Source of the DNA: Pseudomonas shahriarae
GTDB lineage: Bacteria > Pseudomonadota > Gammaproteobacteria > Pseudomonadales > Pseudomonadaceae
Direction of reading: 5' to 3'
Length of the DNA stretch: 64,000 nucleotides
NCBI RefSeq assembly: GCF_014268455.2
Contig: NZ_CP077085.1
Span: 124,001-188,000 of the forward strand
Of this stretch, positions 1 to 7,548 are shown piece after piece; the first letter of the stretch is position 1; every line of letters starts with the position of its first letter. The notes under the pieces were generated by a model. It did not search any database. It had not been told where the DNA came from and worked only from the letters and a program-made list of their open reading frames with translations. The translations under genes and the position numbers were made by a program.

Positions 1-966
1 ATGAGCGTTTTAGGTATTGATGAAGTCACCTATGGCGTCGAGGACCTCGACACCTGCGTGCGTTTTTTCAGCGACTGGGGCCTGACCCAGGTCAGCACGC
101 AACCCGATGAGGTGATCTTCGAGACCCTCAATGGCTGCCGCGTAGTGCTCGCCGACCTGAACAAACCCGGCCTGCCGCCCGCCATCGAGGCCGGCTCCAC
201 CGTGCGTGAAGTGGTGTGGGGCGTGGCCGACGCGGCGGACCTTGCGCTGTACGCCGAACGCATCGCCAACGACCCGGGGTTTGTCGAAGGCAACGGGCGC
301 ATCGGCTGCACCGACCCCAACGGCCTAGCGATCCGCCTGCAAGTCACGCGTAAGCGCGAGCTGGAGATCGAGTGCAGCGGCCACAACACCTGGCAGACCA
401 AGGGCCGGATCAACAAGGCGGCGCCGATCTACGAGCGCGCCACGCCGATTGAAGTCGGTCACGTGGTGTTTTTCGTCAAGGACGTGAACGCCTGCGAAGC
501 CTTCTACCACGAGCGTTTCGGCTTCCAGGCCTCGGACCGCTATCCGGATCGCGGGGCCTTTTTGCGCACCGCCGAGGAAGGTGGCCACCACGACCTGTTC
601 ATGCTGCAACTGCCGGCGCCACGGGCGGGACTGAACCATGTGGCCTTTACCGTGCGCGATGTGCACGAGGTGTTTGGCGGTGGCATGCACGTGTCCCGCA
701 GCGGCTGGCCGACCGAGATCGGCCCTGGGCGTCACCCGGTGTCTTCGGCGTTTTTCTGGTACTTCAAGAACCCCGCCGGCGCGCTGGTGGAGTACTACGC
801 CGACGAAGATCAACTGACCGGCGAATGGCAGCCACGCACCTTTGAGCCGGGCCCCACGGTGTTCGCCGAATGGGCAATTGCCGGCGGTATCGACGGCAAT
901 ACCCGGCGCCAACAACACGTCGAGGCGCCGCAAGGCAAGTTCCTCACCGACAAACCCAAATCCTGA
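1..966 (+). CDS. VOC-family extradiol-dioxygenase-like protein
   Basis: 321 aa with two vicinal-oxygen-chelate (glyoxalase/extradiol dioxygenase) modules, about residues 5-115 and 148-275. The C-terminal module keeps a 2-His-1-carboxylate metal triad (His154 in GHVVFF, His213 in LNHVAF, Glu264 in VEYY), as in type I ring-cleavage dioxygenases. This suggests a non-haem Fe(II) enzyme that opens a catecholic ring. It is the first visible gene of an operon with an FAD hydroxylase, a Rieske oxygenase and a reductase. The ATG is the first base of the window, so its RBS and any upstream operon gene cannot be seen. The substrate cannot be named from sequence. Confidence 0.8.
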   Translation: MSVLGIDEVTYGVEDLDTCVRFFSDWGLTQVSTQPDEVIFETLNGCRVVLADLNKPGLPPAIEAGSTVREVVWGVADAADLALYAERIANDPGFVEGNGRIGCTDPNGLAIRLQVTRKRELEIECSGHNTWQTKGRINKAAPIYERATPIEVGHVVFFVKDVNACEAFYHERFGFQASDRYPDRGAFLRTAEEGGHHDLFMLQLPAPRAGLNHVAFTVRDVHEVFGGGMHVSRSGWPTEIGPGRHPVSSAFFWYFKNPAGALVEYYADEDQLTGEWQPRTFEPGPTVFAEWAIAGGIDGNTRRQQHVEAPQGKFLTDKPKS

Positions 967-979
967 GCAGGAGTCGCCC

Positions 980-2122
980 ATGCCTTCCCTGAATATTGCT
1001 ATCGCCGGTGCCGGTATCGGCGGCCTGACCGCCGCCATCGCCCTGCACCGCGCCGGTCACCAGGTCACCGTGTTTGAACAGTCCAAGGCCTTTTTGCGGG
1101 TCGGCGCCGACATCAACCTCACCCCCAACGCGGTACGTGCGCTGGATGGCCTGGGGATTGGCGCCGCCGTGCGCATCCCGGCCGCCCGGCCGACCCATCG
1201 CATCAGCCGGATGTGGGACAGCGGCGAAGAGACTTCACGCCTGGAAATGTCCGACGCCGCCGAGCAAAAGTACGGCGCCCCGCAACTGACCATCCACCGC
1301 GCCGACCTGCTGGCTGCCCTGGCCGAAGTGTTCCCGTTGGAGCAGGTGCAATTCGCCAAGCGCGCCGAGCGGGTTGAGCACACTGACGACGGCATCTGCC
1401 TGCACTTCAAGGACGGCAGCCAGCACCGCTGCGATGTGCTGATCGGCGCCGACGGCATCCACTCGGTGGTGCGCAACGCGCTGTTTGGCGAAGAGCACCC
1501 GCGCTTTACCGGGGTGGTGGCGTACCGCGCGGTGGTGCCGGCCGAGTTGGTGGCCCATGTGCCGAATATCCAGGCCTTTACCAAGTGGTGGGGCCCCAAC
1601 CCGCAGAGCCAGATCGTTACGTTCCCGCTCAACCAGGGCAAAGATATTTTTATCTTCGCCACCACCGCCCAGGACAGCTGGCACGAAGAGTCGTGGACCA
1701 GCGCTGGCGATGCCGACGAGCTGCGCAGCCACTATCAGGCGTTCCACCCCGACGCCCGTGCCCTGCTGGATGCGTGCAGCGATGTGCTCAAGACCGCGCT
1801 GTATGAGCGCGACCCGCTGCCGTTCTGGTCCAAGGGCCCGATCACCCTGCTGGGCGATGCCTGCCACCCGATGATGCCGTTCATGGCCCAGGGTGCCGGC
1901 CAGGCCATCGAGGATGCGGTGGTGCTCGCCCGTTACCTGCAAGACCTCGACAGCCCGTCCCAGGTCGCCGCGGCCTTGCAGGGCTATCAGCAGGCGCGCC
2001 TGGAACGCACCAGCCAGATCCAGATCGGCTCGCGGGGCAACCAGTGGCTCAAGGACGGCGGCAACGCCGATTGGGTCTATGGCTACGACGCCTGGACCAT
2101 CCCCACCCAAAGCGCGGCCTGA
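980..2122 (+). CDS. FAD-dependent aromatic-ring monooxygenase
   Basis: 380 aa class A flavoprotein hydroxylase of the salicylate / 6-hydroxynicotinate monooxygenase type. It has the GAGIGG dinucleotide fold at residues 10-15, an IGADGIHSVVR DG motif near residue 155, and the LLGDACHPMMPFMAQG FAD-ribityl motif in the C-terminal third. An in-frame extension upstream to 842 is rejected because it would lie inside the preceding gene and the ATG at 980 has a GCAGGAG ribosome site (968-974). It follows the VOC gene by 13 bp and probably hydroxylates or decarboxylates the substrate before ring cleavage. The family assignment is firm but the exact substrate is unknown. Confidence 0.88.
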   Translation: MPSLNIAIAGAGIGGLTAAIALHRAGHQVTVFEQSKAFLRVGADINLTPNAVRALDGLGIGAAVRIPAARPTHRISRMWDSGEETSRLEMSDAAEQKYGAPQLTIHRADLLAALAEVFPLEQVQFAKRAERVEHTDDGICLHFKDGSQHRCDVLIGADGIHSVVRNALFGEEHPRFTGVVAYRAVVPAELVAHVPNIQAFTKWWGPNPQSQIVTFPLNQGKDIFIFATTAQDSWHEESWTSAGDADELRSHYQAFHPDARALLDACSDVLKTALYERDPLPFWSKGPITLLGDACHPMMPFMAQGAGQAIEDAVVLARYLQDLDSPSQVAAALQGYQQARLERTSQIQIGSRGNQWLKDGGNADWVYGYDAWTIPTQSAA

Positions 2123-2124
2123 AC

Positions 2125-2442
2125 ATGAGCGACAGCTTGCTGGTGACCGTGCTGCTCAAGCACGACCAATCGAAGAACCTGGAAGACATTCAGCGGCATA
2201 TGAAGCAGCAGGATTGGTGGGAGCGTTTTCCACCGCAGGGCGTGGAGTTGGTGAGCTGGACCGTGGCCATGGGCCTGGGCCAGATCGTCACCCTGCGCTT
2301 GCCGCCGAGCCTGCTGCCAGCCCTTAACGTCGAGCTTGAGCGCTCGGCGTGGGGCGTGTTCAGCACTGAAGTTTTCCCGACATACGACTTTATCCCCGTG
2401 CGCGAAACCATCCGCGAACGGGTACGCAACGGAGGTCAATGA
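2125..2442 (+). CDS. small conserved hypothetical protein of the aromatic operon
   Basis: 105 aa, starting 2 nt after the monooxygenase stop codon, so it is translationally coupled. I do not recognise a named family. The short alternating beta-alpha pattern, ending in a TYDFIPVRE stretch, would fit a ferredoxin-like (dimeric alpha+beta barrel) fold such as EthD or muconolactone-isomerase-like proteins, but this is only a guess. There is no signal peptide, membrane segment or Cys cluster. The operon position implies a small isomerase, decarboxylase or accessory subunit acting on a ring-cleavage intermediate. Confidence 0.7.
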   Translation: MSDSLLVTVLLKHDQSKNLEDIQRHMKQQDWWERFPPQGVELVSWTVAMGLGQIVTLRLPPSLLPALNVELERSAWGVFSTEVFPTYDFIPVRETIRERVRNGGQ

Positions 2443-2443
2443 C

Positions 2444-2671
2444 ATGAGCACTACCGAACGCTTCCTCGAGCCCCATCAGGCGCGCAAACGGCCCAATACC
2501 CAGTTTGAAGAGCTGCTGGGCGACTCCATCGAACGCGCCTTCGGCAACGGCGTGACCGAGCTGCCGGCGCTGCTCGCCCACCTCAACCTGGCCGGCCCGC
2601 CCTGCCCGCTGACCAGCGGCGAGTGGACGGCAGATGCCTATCAAACCCTGATGGCCCGGCTGGGCGAATGA
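2444..2671 (+). CDS. small recombinase-like HTH-domain protein
   Basis: 75 aa with a near-ideal RBS (GGAGGT at 2431-2436) ahead of the ATG; it starts one base after the previous stop. The sequence (LEPHQARKRPNTQFEELLGDS, then a GVTELPALLAHLNLAGPPCP stretch and WTADAYQTLMARLG) resembles small proteins annotated as 'recombinase-like helix-turn-helix' found beside Rieske/VanB oxygenase genes. It is not a recombinase. The ELPALLAHLN..G.....G..WT pattern only mimics a resolvase DNA-binding helix pair. It could be a small regulator or an oxygenase accessory factor. Confidence 0.65.
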   Translation: MSTTERFLEPHQARKRPNTQFEELLGDSIERAFGNGVTELPALLAHLNLAGPPCPLTSGEWTADAYQTLMARLGE

Positions 2672-2692
2672 CCCGGCAGAAGGAATAGAACA

Positions 2693-3727
2693 ATGACTAT
2701 GCAATTGACCGTCGACCCTGTTGAAAACCATCTGGCCAATGGCCTCAAAGACCTCTGGTTCCCGGTGTTGCCTTCGGACCTGTTGGGGGAGAAGCCGGTG
2801 TCGGTGCGCCGCCTCGGCTACAAGATCGCCCTGTGGCGCGACAACGATGGCCGCGTACACGCCCTCGAAGACCATTGCCCCCATCGCGGCGCGCCGCTGT
2901 CCCAGGGCCCGGTGCTGGGTGATCGCCTGCAATGCCCGTATCACGGCGTCGAAGTGCGCTGTGACGGCACCGTGACCAAGGTGCCCGGCAGCCCCGGCTG
3001 CAAACTCGAAGGCAGCCGCCCGACCCGCATGTTCCATACCCGCGAAGCGGCAGGCGCGATCTTTTTGTTCAATGCCACCGACGCGCATTTAGAGACCCCG
3101 CCGGAACTGGTGCTGCCCGAGCAACTGACCTCGCCGGAGTGGAGCAGCTTCGTCTGCTACACCGAGTGGAAAGGCGACTACCGCTACGTGATCGACAACG
3201 TCATGGACCCGATGCACGGCACCTACCTGCACAAGATGTCGCACTCGATGAGTGAAGGCGAAGCCACCGCCAAGTTCGTCACCCGCGACACCGACAACGG
3301 GTTCTTCTTCGAGAAGGAAGGCCAGCGCGGGGTGAACTTCGACTGGACCGAGTTCATGGACAACGGCTGCCATTGGCTGCGCCTGGAAATCCCCTACCCG
3401 AAAACCGGCGGCCCGGGCGGCAACTTCACCATTATCGGCAGCTACACGCCGAGCAGCCGCGCGCTCTCGGCGGTGTTCCACTGGCGCTGCCGACCGCTGA
3501 CCGGCTGGCAGCGCGACACCTGGCGCTTCCTTTACAAGAACCGCCTGGAAGCGCGGCACTGGGCCGTGCTGGAGCAGGATCGGGTGCTGCTGGAATTCAT
3601 GGAGCCGGACGCCAACCAGCGCGAAAACCTCTACCAGCACGACCTGGGCGTGGTGCGCATGCGCCGTTACCTGAAAAACGCGGCCAAGGCCCAGCTTGAA
3701 CTGATCGACGCGAAGCAACTGCCATGA
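2693..3727 (+). CDS. Rieske [2Fe-2S] aromatic ring-hydroxylating oxygenase, terminal component
   Basis: 344 aa VanA/phthalate-oxygenase-type (group I) terminal oxygenase. The Rieske centre is Cys62-x-His64 and Cys81-x2-His84 (CPHRG...CPYHG). The mononuclear iron site lies in the DNVMDPMHGTYLHK stretch around residue 170. Electrons should come from the VanB-like reductase encoded two genes downstream, giving a two-component system. The ATG at 2693 is preceded by an AGAAGGA ribosome site; a second ATG at 2699 is also possible. The stop overlaps the RidA start (ATGA). Group I enzymes usually demethylate or hydroxylate aromatic acids; the substrate is unknown here. Confidence 0.88.
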   Translation: MTMQLTVDPVENHLANGLKDLWFPVLPSDLLGEKPVSVRRLGYKIALWRDNDGRVHALEDHCPHRGAPLSQGPVLGDRLQCPYHGVEVRCDGTVTKVPGSPGCKLEGSRPTRMFHTREAAGAIFLFNATDAHLETPPELVLPEQLTSPEWSSFVCYTEWKGDYRYVIDNVMDPMHGTYLHKMSHSMSEGEATAKFVTRDTDNGFFFEKEGQRGVNFDWTEFMDNGCHWLRLEIPYPKTGGPGGNFTIIGSYTPSSRALSAVFHWRCRPLTGWQRDTWRFLYKNRLEARHWAVLEQDRVLLEFMEPDANQRENLYQHDLGVVRMRRYLKNAAKAQLELIDAKQLP

Positions 3728-4131
3728 ACGCGGTCGTGGTGGCGCCCGCCGGGGCCAGTTGGTCGAATGCGCTGCTGATCGGCCGCGAAGTGGTGATGTC
3801 GGGGATGACCGCGCACCCCGCCAGCCGCGAGGCCCCCCTGGATTGCTACGCCCAGACCCTGGTGGTGCTGGGCAAGATCCAGGCGCTGGTGACGGCGGCC
3901 GGCGGGCACGTGGGCAATATCTACCGGCTGACGGTGTACCTCACTGATATCGCCGACAAAGACCAAGTGGGCCGCGCCCGACGGGATTTTTTCGCCGGGC
4001 AGGCCGTGTTTCCCACGTCCACCCTGGTGGCCGTCAACGCACTGGTGTTTCCTGAACTACGGGTCGAGATCGAGGCCAGTGCCCGGCTCGATGTCGACCT
4101 GCGTACCGTCACAGAGGTGAATGATGTCTAA
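3724..4131 (+). CDS. RidA family protein (enamine/imine deaminase)
   Basis: 135 aa YjgF/YER057c/UK114 (RidA) fold, with the family patterns GxxVxxSGM near the N-terminus and the VYLTDI...TSTLV core. RidA proteins hydrolyse reactive enamines or imines. Its presence inside the operon suggests that a nitrogen-containing intermediate (2-aminomuconate-like, for example) arises during degradation. It overlaps the Rieske gene by 4 bp and the reductase gene by 11 bp, indicating tight translational coupling. The conserved Arg of canonical RidA is not obvious, so it may belong to a pathway-specific Rid subfamily. Confidence 0.83.
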   Translation: MNAVVVAPAGASWSNALLIGREVVMSGMTAHPASREAPLDCYAQTLVVLGKIQALVTAAGGHVGNIYRLTVYLTDIADKDQVGRARRDFFAGQAVFPTSTLVAVNALVFPELRVEIEASARLDVDLRTVTEVNDV

Positions 4132-5083
4132 GCCCTCCCTGCTCAATGCCCGCGTGCATACCCTGCGCTATGAAGCCGAAGGCATCATCAGCGTGGAGTT
4201 TCGGCCGTTGGGCGATACCGTGTTCCCGCCGTTCGAGGCCGGCTCGCACATCGACCTGCACCTGGCCAACGGCCTGGTGCGCAGCTACTCGCTGCTCAAC
4301 TCCCCCAGCGACCAGGGGCGCTACACCGTGGGCATCCTGCGTGACCGCAACAGCCGCGGCGGCTCGGAATATGTGCACAGCCAACTGCGGGTCGGCATGC
4401 CGCTGTCGATCTCGGCGCCGCGCAACAACTTCGCGCTGGACCTGAGCGCCAGCCACAGTGTGCTGGTGGCCGGTGGCATCGGCATTACCCCGATCTACTG
4501 CATGTTCCGCCAGTTGCTGGCCCAGGGAAAATCCGCCGAGCTGATCTATTGCGCGCGCTCGCGCCAGGAAGCGGCATTGGTGGAAGCCTTGAACGGCCTG
4601 GATGCGCGGGTGGTGTACCACTTCAACGACGAGAAAGGCGTGCCGCCGGACCTCGCCGCCTACCTCGCTGGCCAGCCGGCAGATACGCACTTCTACTGCT
4701 GCGGGCCGACGCCGATGCTGGATGCGTTCGAGGGCACCTGTGAGCGCCTGGGTTATCCCCATGCGCATATCGAGCGCTTTACCGCCGCCGAACTGCCGCC
4801 CAGCGAAGATGCCCAGAGCCGCTATAGCGTGGAGCTGAAAAAGTCCGGCAAGACGCTGTCGGTGGAGCCCGGTTTGAGTTTGCTGGATGTGTTGCTCGAA
4901 GCCGGTTGCGACATTGACCACAGCTGCCGCGAGGGGGTGTGCGGCTCCTGTGAAACGCGGGTGGTGGAAGGCGAGATCGACCACCGCGACGGGGTACTGA
5001 CCAAGGCCGAGCGTGCGGCGAACACGTCGATGATGGTGTGCGTTTCGGGCTGCAAGAGCCGGCGCTTGGTGCTGGACCTTTAG
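4121..5083 (+). CDS. PDR/VanB family ferredoxin-NAD(P)H oxidoreductase
   Basis: 320 aa phthalate-dioxygenase-reductase type: an FMN-binding barrel (RSYSLLNSP, residues about 55-65), a NAD-binding domain (LVAGGIGITPIYCM) and a C-terminal plant-type [2Fe-2S] ferredoxin domain with Cys-x4-Cys-x2-Cys (CREGVCGSC) and a distal Cys in MMVCVSGC. It passes electrons from NAD(P)H to the Rieske oxygenase of the same operon. Two adjacent ATG codons (4121, 4124) can serve as start. It is the last gene of the operon; a strong REP hairpin follows at 5112. Confidence 0.9.
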   Translation: MMSKPSLLNARVHTLRYEAEGIISVEFRPLGDTVFPPFEAGSHIDLHLANGLVRSYSLLNSPSDQGRYTVGILRDRNSRGGSEYVHSQLRVGMPLSISAPRNNFALDLSASHSVLVAGGIGITPIYCMFRQLLAQGKSAELIYCARSRQEAALVEALNGLDARVVYHFNDEKGVPPDLAAYLAGQPADTHFYCCGPTPMLDAFEGTCERLGYPHAHIERFTAAELPPSEDAQSRYSVELKKSGKTLSVEPGLSLLDVLLEAGCDIDHSCREGVCGSCETRVVEGEIDHRDGVLTKAERAANTSMMVCVSGCKSRRLVLDL

Positions 5084-5111
5084 TCTGCATAGGCTCGGTG
5101 GTGGGGCTGTT

Positions 5112-5139
5112 GTGGCGAGGGGGCTTGTCCCCTCGCCAC
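5112..5139. repeat. REP-type hairpin after the aromatic operon
   Basis: Perfect 11-bp stem (GTGGCGAGGGG at 5112-5122 paired with CCCCTCGCCAC at 5129-5139) around a 6-nt loop. The core matches the GGCGAGGGGGCTTG REP family of P. fluorescens-group genomes. It may also terminate transcription or stabilise the 3' end. Confidence 0.8.
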
Positions 5140-5293
5140 GATGTCAGGCAGACGATCTATCGAGTAAATAAGTAGGCAACTTATTATTCACCCGTAAAAC
5201 ACAAAATTGCCCGTTTCATTGGCAGCGTGCAATAAAGACGCACCTATCCCGAGCAACTTTGTTACCGCACTTACAGGTTGTTTCATGGGTTAT

Positions 5294-5307
5294 ACAAAGC
5301 GCTTTGT
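5294..5307. promoter_or_regulatory. perfect 14-bp palindrome, candidate activator site
   Basis: ACAAAGC-GCTTTGT is an exact dyad in an AT-rich stretch 60-75 bp upstream of the putative sigma-54 promoter of the porin gene. The position fits an enhancer-binding-protein or other activator site. The binding factor is unknown. Confidence 0.45.
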
Positions 5308-5367
5308 TTCCCATATAAACAATTGTTTTCAAGCAGGTTTTTATAAAACCCCAGTAAATACGCCGCC

Positions 5368-5383
5368 TGGCACACTTCCTGCT
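5368..5383 (+). promoter_or_regulatory. candidate sigma-54 (RpoN) -24/-12 promoter for the porin
   Basis: TGGCACACTTCCTGCT has the invariant GG and GC dinucleotides separated by 10 nt and a perfect TGGCAC -24 element. It predicts a start near 5393 and a leader of about 138 nt before the porin ATG. The rest of the 447-bp gap (5084-5530) is AT-rich and holds only this promoter, the dyad at 5294 and the REP hairpin. Confidence 0.55.
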
Positions 5384-5530
5384 CTACCCCTGTGCATTCA
5401 CTGATTAAACGGCGTTTCGCCGATAAAACAATAATAACCAACACTTAAACCCGGTAAGACCCGCTCCCTCCTTAGTTGCCTTTAAAGGCAAGCGGACGAG
5501 TGTTGCCGATTACCCGGTAGAGAGGTCTCT

Positions 5531-6757
5531 ATGAAGCGTGTCTTGTGTGCAGGATTGATGTTTGCCAGTTTCAGCAGTTTCGCCGCAGAACCCATCCCTT
5601 CCGAACCGGTGCGGGCCAACGCCGCCAATAAACCATTCCCGCATATTGCCTGGCGCAGTGAGGCCGGCGACGCCAGCCTGGATATCGGCGGTGCGTTGCG
5701 TACCAACTATCGCGACGAGCATTGGGACACCACCGAGAACAATGGCCGCTTCCTCTTCGACACGTTCCGCCTGGACGTGCAGGCCACCTACAAGAGCCTC
5801 TACAGCGATATCGGCTACTGGTTCCAGGACGACGGCAAGCGCTCCATCGACCGTGGTTTCGTCGGCTATCGGCTCAATGCCAACTCCAACGTGCAACTGG
5901 GAGCGCCGTTCAAGCCGTTTGGCCTGGAGCCGTATCCGCAATTTGGCTGGAGTTACCACCTGCCGTTTTTCATGGGCTATGCCTCAAGTGCCGGCACCGG
6001 CCTCAAGTACAGCTACAAGGACCAGGACTGGGACGTGCAGCTTGGCTTCTTCCCGCGCATGTTGCCCAGCGACCTTCGCTATTCGCCTGAAGTCGGGCGT
6101 TACGCCGACCTGAAGGACAATGCGATTGCCGCGATCCAATCGCGCCAGGACAACGAGAAGCGCAACCAACTCAACGCCCGCGTAGCACGGACCTTCAACA
6201 GCGATGGCTGGAAAACCGAGATCGGCGCCTCGCTGGCCACCGCCCAGCTGTACAACGCCACCACCCGGGACGACGGCGACTACTGGGCCGCCGGTGTACA
6301 CGCCATCATCAACAAGGGGCTGTGGACCGTTACCAGCCAGGCCATCCGCTACGAATACGACCCTGAAAACCCCACCGGCGTCAGCAAGGACTCGGTGCTG
6401 ATGGGTGGCAACGGCCTGACCCCCGCGTACCTGATCGCATCCAAGGCCACCCTCGCCTCGATCAACCTCGGCTATGACGTCTACACGCCGACGCTGGGGC
6501 AGTTGAAGAAGGTCAAGTTGTACACCGACTACAGCCGGATGATGAAAGACAAGAGCGCCTGGGATGATTCGCAGATGTTCACCGTGGGCGCGCAGTTCCT
6601 GGCGATGCCGGTGATGGCCTGGGTCGACTTTACCTGGGCGCGCAACGCCAACCCCTATGGCGGGGCCGAGAATGGCAGCGGCTTTACCAATACCAGCTCG
6701 GTGGGCAGCAACGAGTGGTATTACCGCACCAACGTGAATATTGGTTACTACTTCTAA
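5531..6757 (+). CDS. outer-membrane porin
   Basis: 408 aa beta-barrel with a signal peptide (MKRVLCAGLMFASFSSFA, cleavage near residue 18) and a C-terminal aromatic residue (..NVNIGYYF) recognised by the BAM machinery. The alternating amphipathic strands and the DIGGALRTNYRDEHW start are typical of substrate-specific Gram-negative porins of the OprO/OprP-like group, although the exact subfamily is uncertain. An AGAGGT ribosome site lies at 5520-5525. The upstream sigma-54 promoter and the neighbouring aromatic operon suggest it takes up the operon's substrate or a nitrogen-regulated nutrient. The nested repeat region starts 22 bp after the stop. Confidence 0.85.
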   Translation: MKRVLCAGLMFASFSSFAAEPIPSEPVRANAANKPFPHIAWRSEAGDASLDIGGALRTNYRDEHWDTTENNGRFLFDTFRLDVQATYKSLYSDIGYWFQDDGKRSIDRGFVGYRLNANSNVQLGAPFKPFGLEPYPQFGWSYHLPFFMGYASSAGTGLKYSYKDQDWDVQLGFFPRMLPSDLRYSPEVGRYADLKDNAIAAIQSRQDNEKRNQLNARVARTFNSDGWKTEIGASLATAQLYNATTRDDGDYWAAGVHAIINKGLWTVTSQAIRYEYDPENPTGVSKDSVLMGGNGLTPAYLIASKATLASINLGYDVYTPTLGQLKKVKLYTDYSRMMKDKSAWDDSQMFTVGAQFLAMPVMAWVDFTWARNANPYGGAENGSGFTNTSSVGSNEWYYRTNVNIGYYF

Positions 6758-6778
6758 CCAGGCAACAAAAATCAAAGG

Positions 6779-6982
6779 TGGGAGCTGTTGAGCTTTGGCG
6801 AGGTTGCGATAGGCATGAGTATCTACACGACTTGCTCTTTTTTGGTTGTGGGGTGTGAGTACATATCCATTGCTGCGGTCATGGCCACTTAGGGTTCCGC
6901 CCTTACGGCGGCTCACTTTGGAAGAGCGCCAAAGTAAGCAAAGCGCTCTTGCCCCACCACTCGGTGCCTCGCCTAGGCTCGG
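6779..6982. repeat. left outer arm of a nested inverted-repeat mosaic
   Basis: This non-coding segment is the reverse complement, with some divergence, of 7488-7548 joined to 8807-8962. The shared blocks run from GTGGGAGCTGTTGAGC at the outer end, through GCGATAGGCATGAGT and CAAAGTAAGCAAAGCGCT, to GCCTCGCCTAGGCTCGG at the inner end. No convincing protein is encoded. This kind of intergenic mosaic is recurrent in fluorescent pseudomonads. Confidence 0.75.
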
Positions 6983-7102
6983 CATGCCCGCAGTCAGGCA
7001 TTGCTCCGTGGGCCCGCCGCGATCGGCCATCCATGGCCGTGTCGCGGCTACCCCGGCATCCATGCCGGGGTGCCCACTGCGCAATACCTGCCTGCGGCCA
7101 TC

Positions 7103-7368
7103 GTGGTTTAACGGGGCGCCTTAGATCAAGATCAAAAGCCAGATCAAAAGCAGAGCCACAGCAACAGCAAAGCCAGAGCGCGAAGCTGCATTCCCTGTGG
7201 GAGCTGGCTTGCCTGCGATGGCGGTACATCAGCCAATACATTTATCGACTGATACACCACCATCGCAGGCAAGCCAGCTCCCACAGGTATAAGCGTACGC
7301 CTAGACGATCAGGTCGGCTGTCAGGCCGTCTCGCTTTGCTTTTGATCTGAGGCGCCCCGTTAAACCAC
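7103..7368. repeat. inner inverted repeat pair around a REPIN
   Basis: A perfect 19-bp pair (GTGGTTTAACGGGGCGCCT at 7103-7121 and its complement at 7350-7368) encloses the REPIN at 7194-7287. Between them are ATCAAAAGC-rich spacers that are themselves partly inverted. Nothing here looks coding. Confidence 0.8.
7194..7287. repeat. REPIN (paired REP sequences)
   Basis: Two REP copies in inverted orientation: a perfect 28-bp arm at 7194-7221 (core GTGGGAGCTGGCTTGCC) and its complement at 7260-7287, separated by 38 nt that fold into a smaller imperfect stem. This is the classic REPIN layout dispersed by REP-associated tyrosine transposases. No such transposase is encoded in the window. Confidence 0.88.
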
Positions 7369-7380
7369 GCTGGCCGTCAT

Positions 7381-7475
7381 CCGATATTGATTTGGGGGGT
7401 AACCCGGCAGGACGCCGGGTTAGCCGCGCTGGGCCATGGATGGCCCATCGCGGCGGCCCCCCAAATCAATGTCGG
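7381..7475. repeat. nested inverted repeat, right part of the mosaic
   Basis: An 18-of-19 bp inverted pair (CCGATATTGATTTGGGGGG at 7381-7399 and its complement at 7457-7475) encloses two further small dyads (AACCCGGC/GCCGGGTT and GGGCCAT/ATGGCCC). It is part of the non-coding mosaic next to the IS insertion. Confidence 0.75.
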
Positions 7476-7487
7476 ATGACGGGCACA

Positions 7488-7548
7488 CCGAGCCTAGGCG
7501 AGGCACCGAGTGGTGGGGAAAAAGCGCTTTGGTTACTTTCGCGCTCTT
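7488..7548. repeat. right outer arm of the mosaic, proximal piece
   Basis: Reverse-complementary to the inner end of the left arm (6904-6982). The match breaks exactly at the start of the IS481-family element and resumes at 8807, showing that the element inserted into this arm. Confidence 0.75.

Noticed and set aside
2444..2671. Site-specific recombinase
   Set aside because: 75 residues with no catalytic Ser or Tyr region; only the database-style name suggests recombination.
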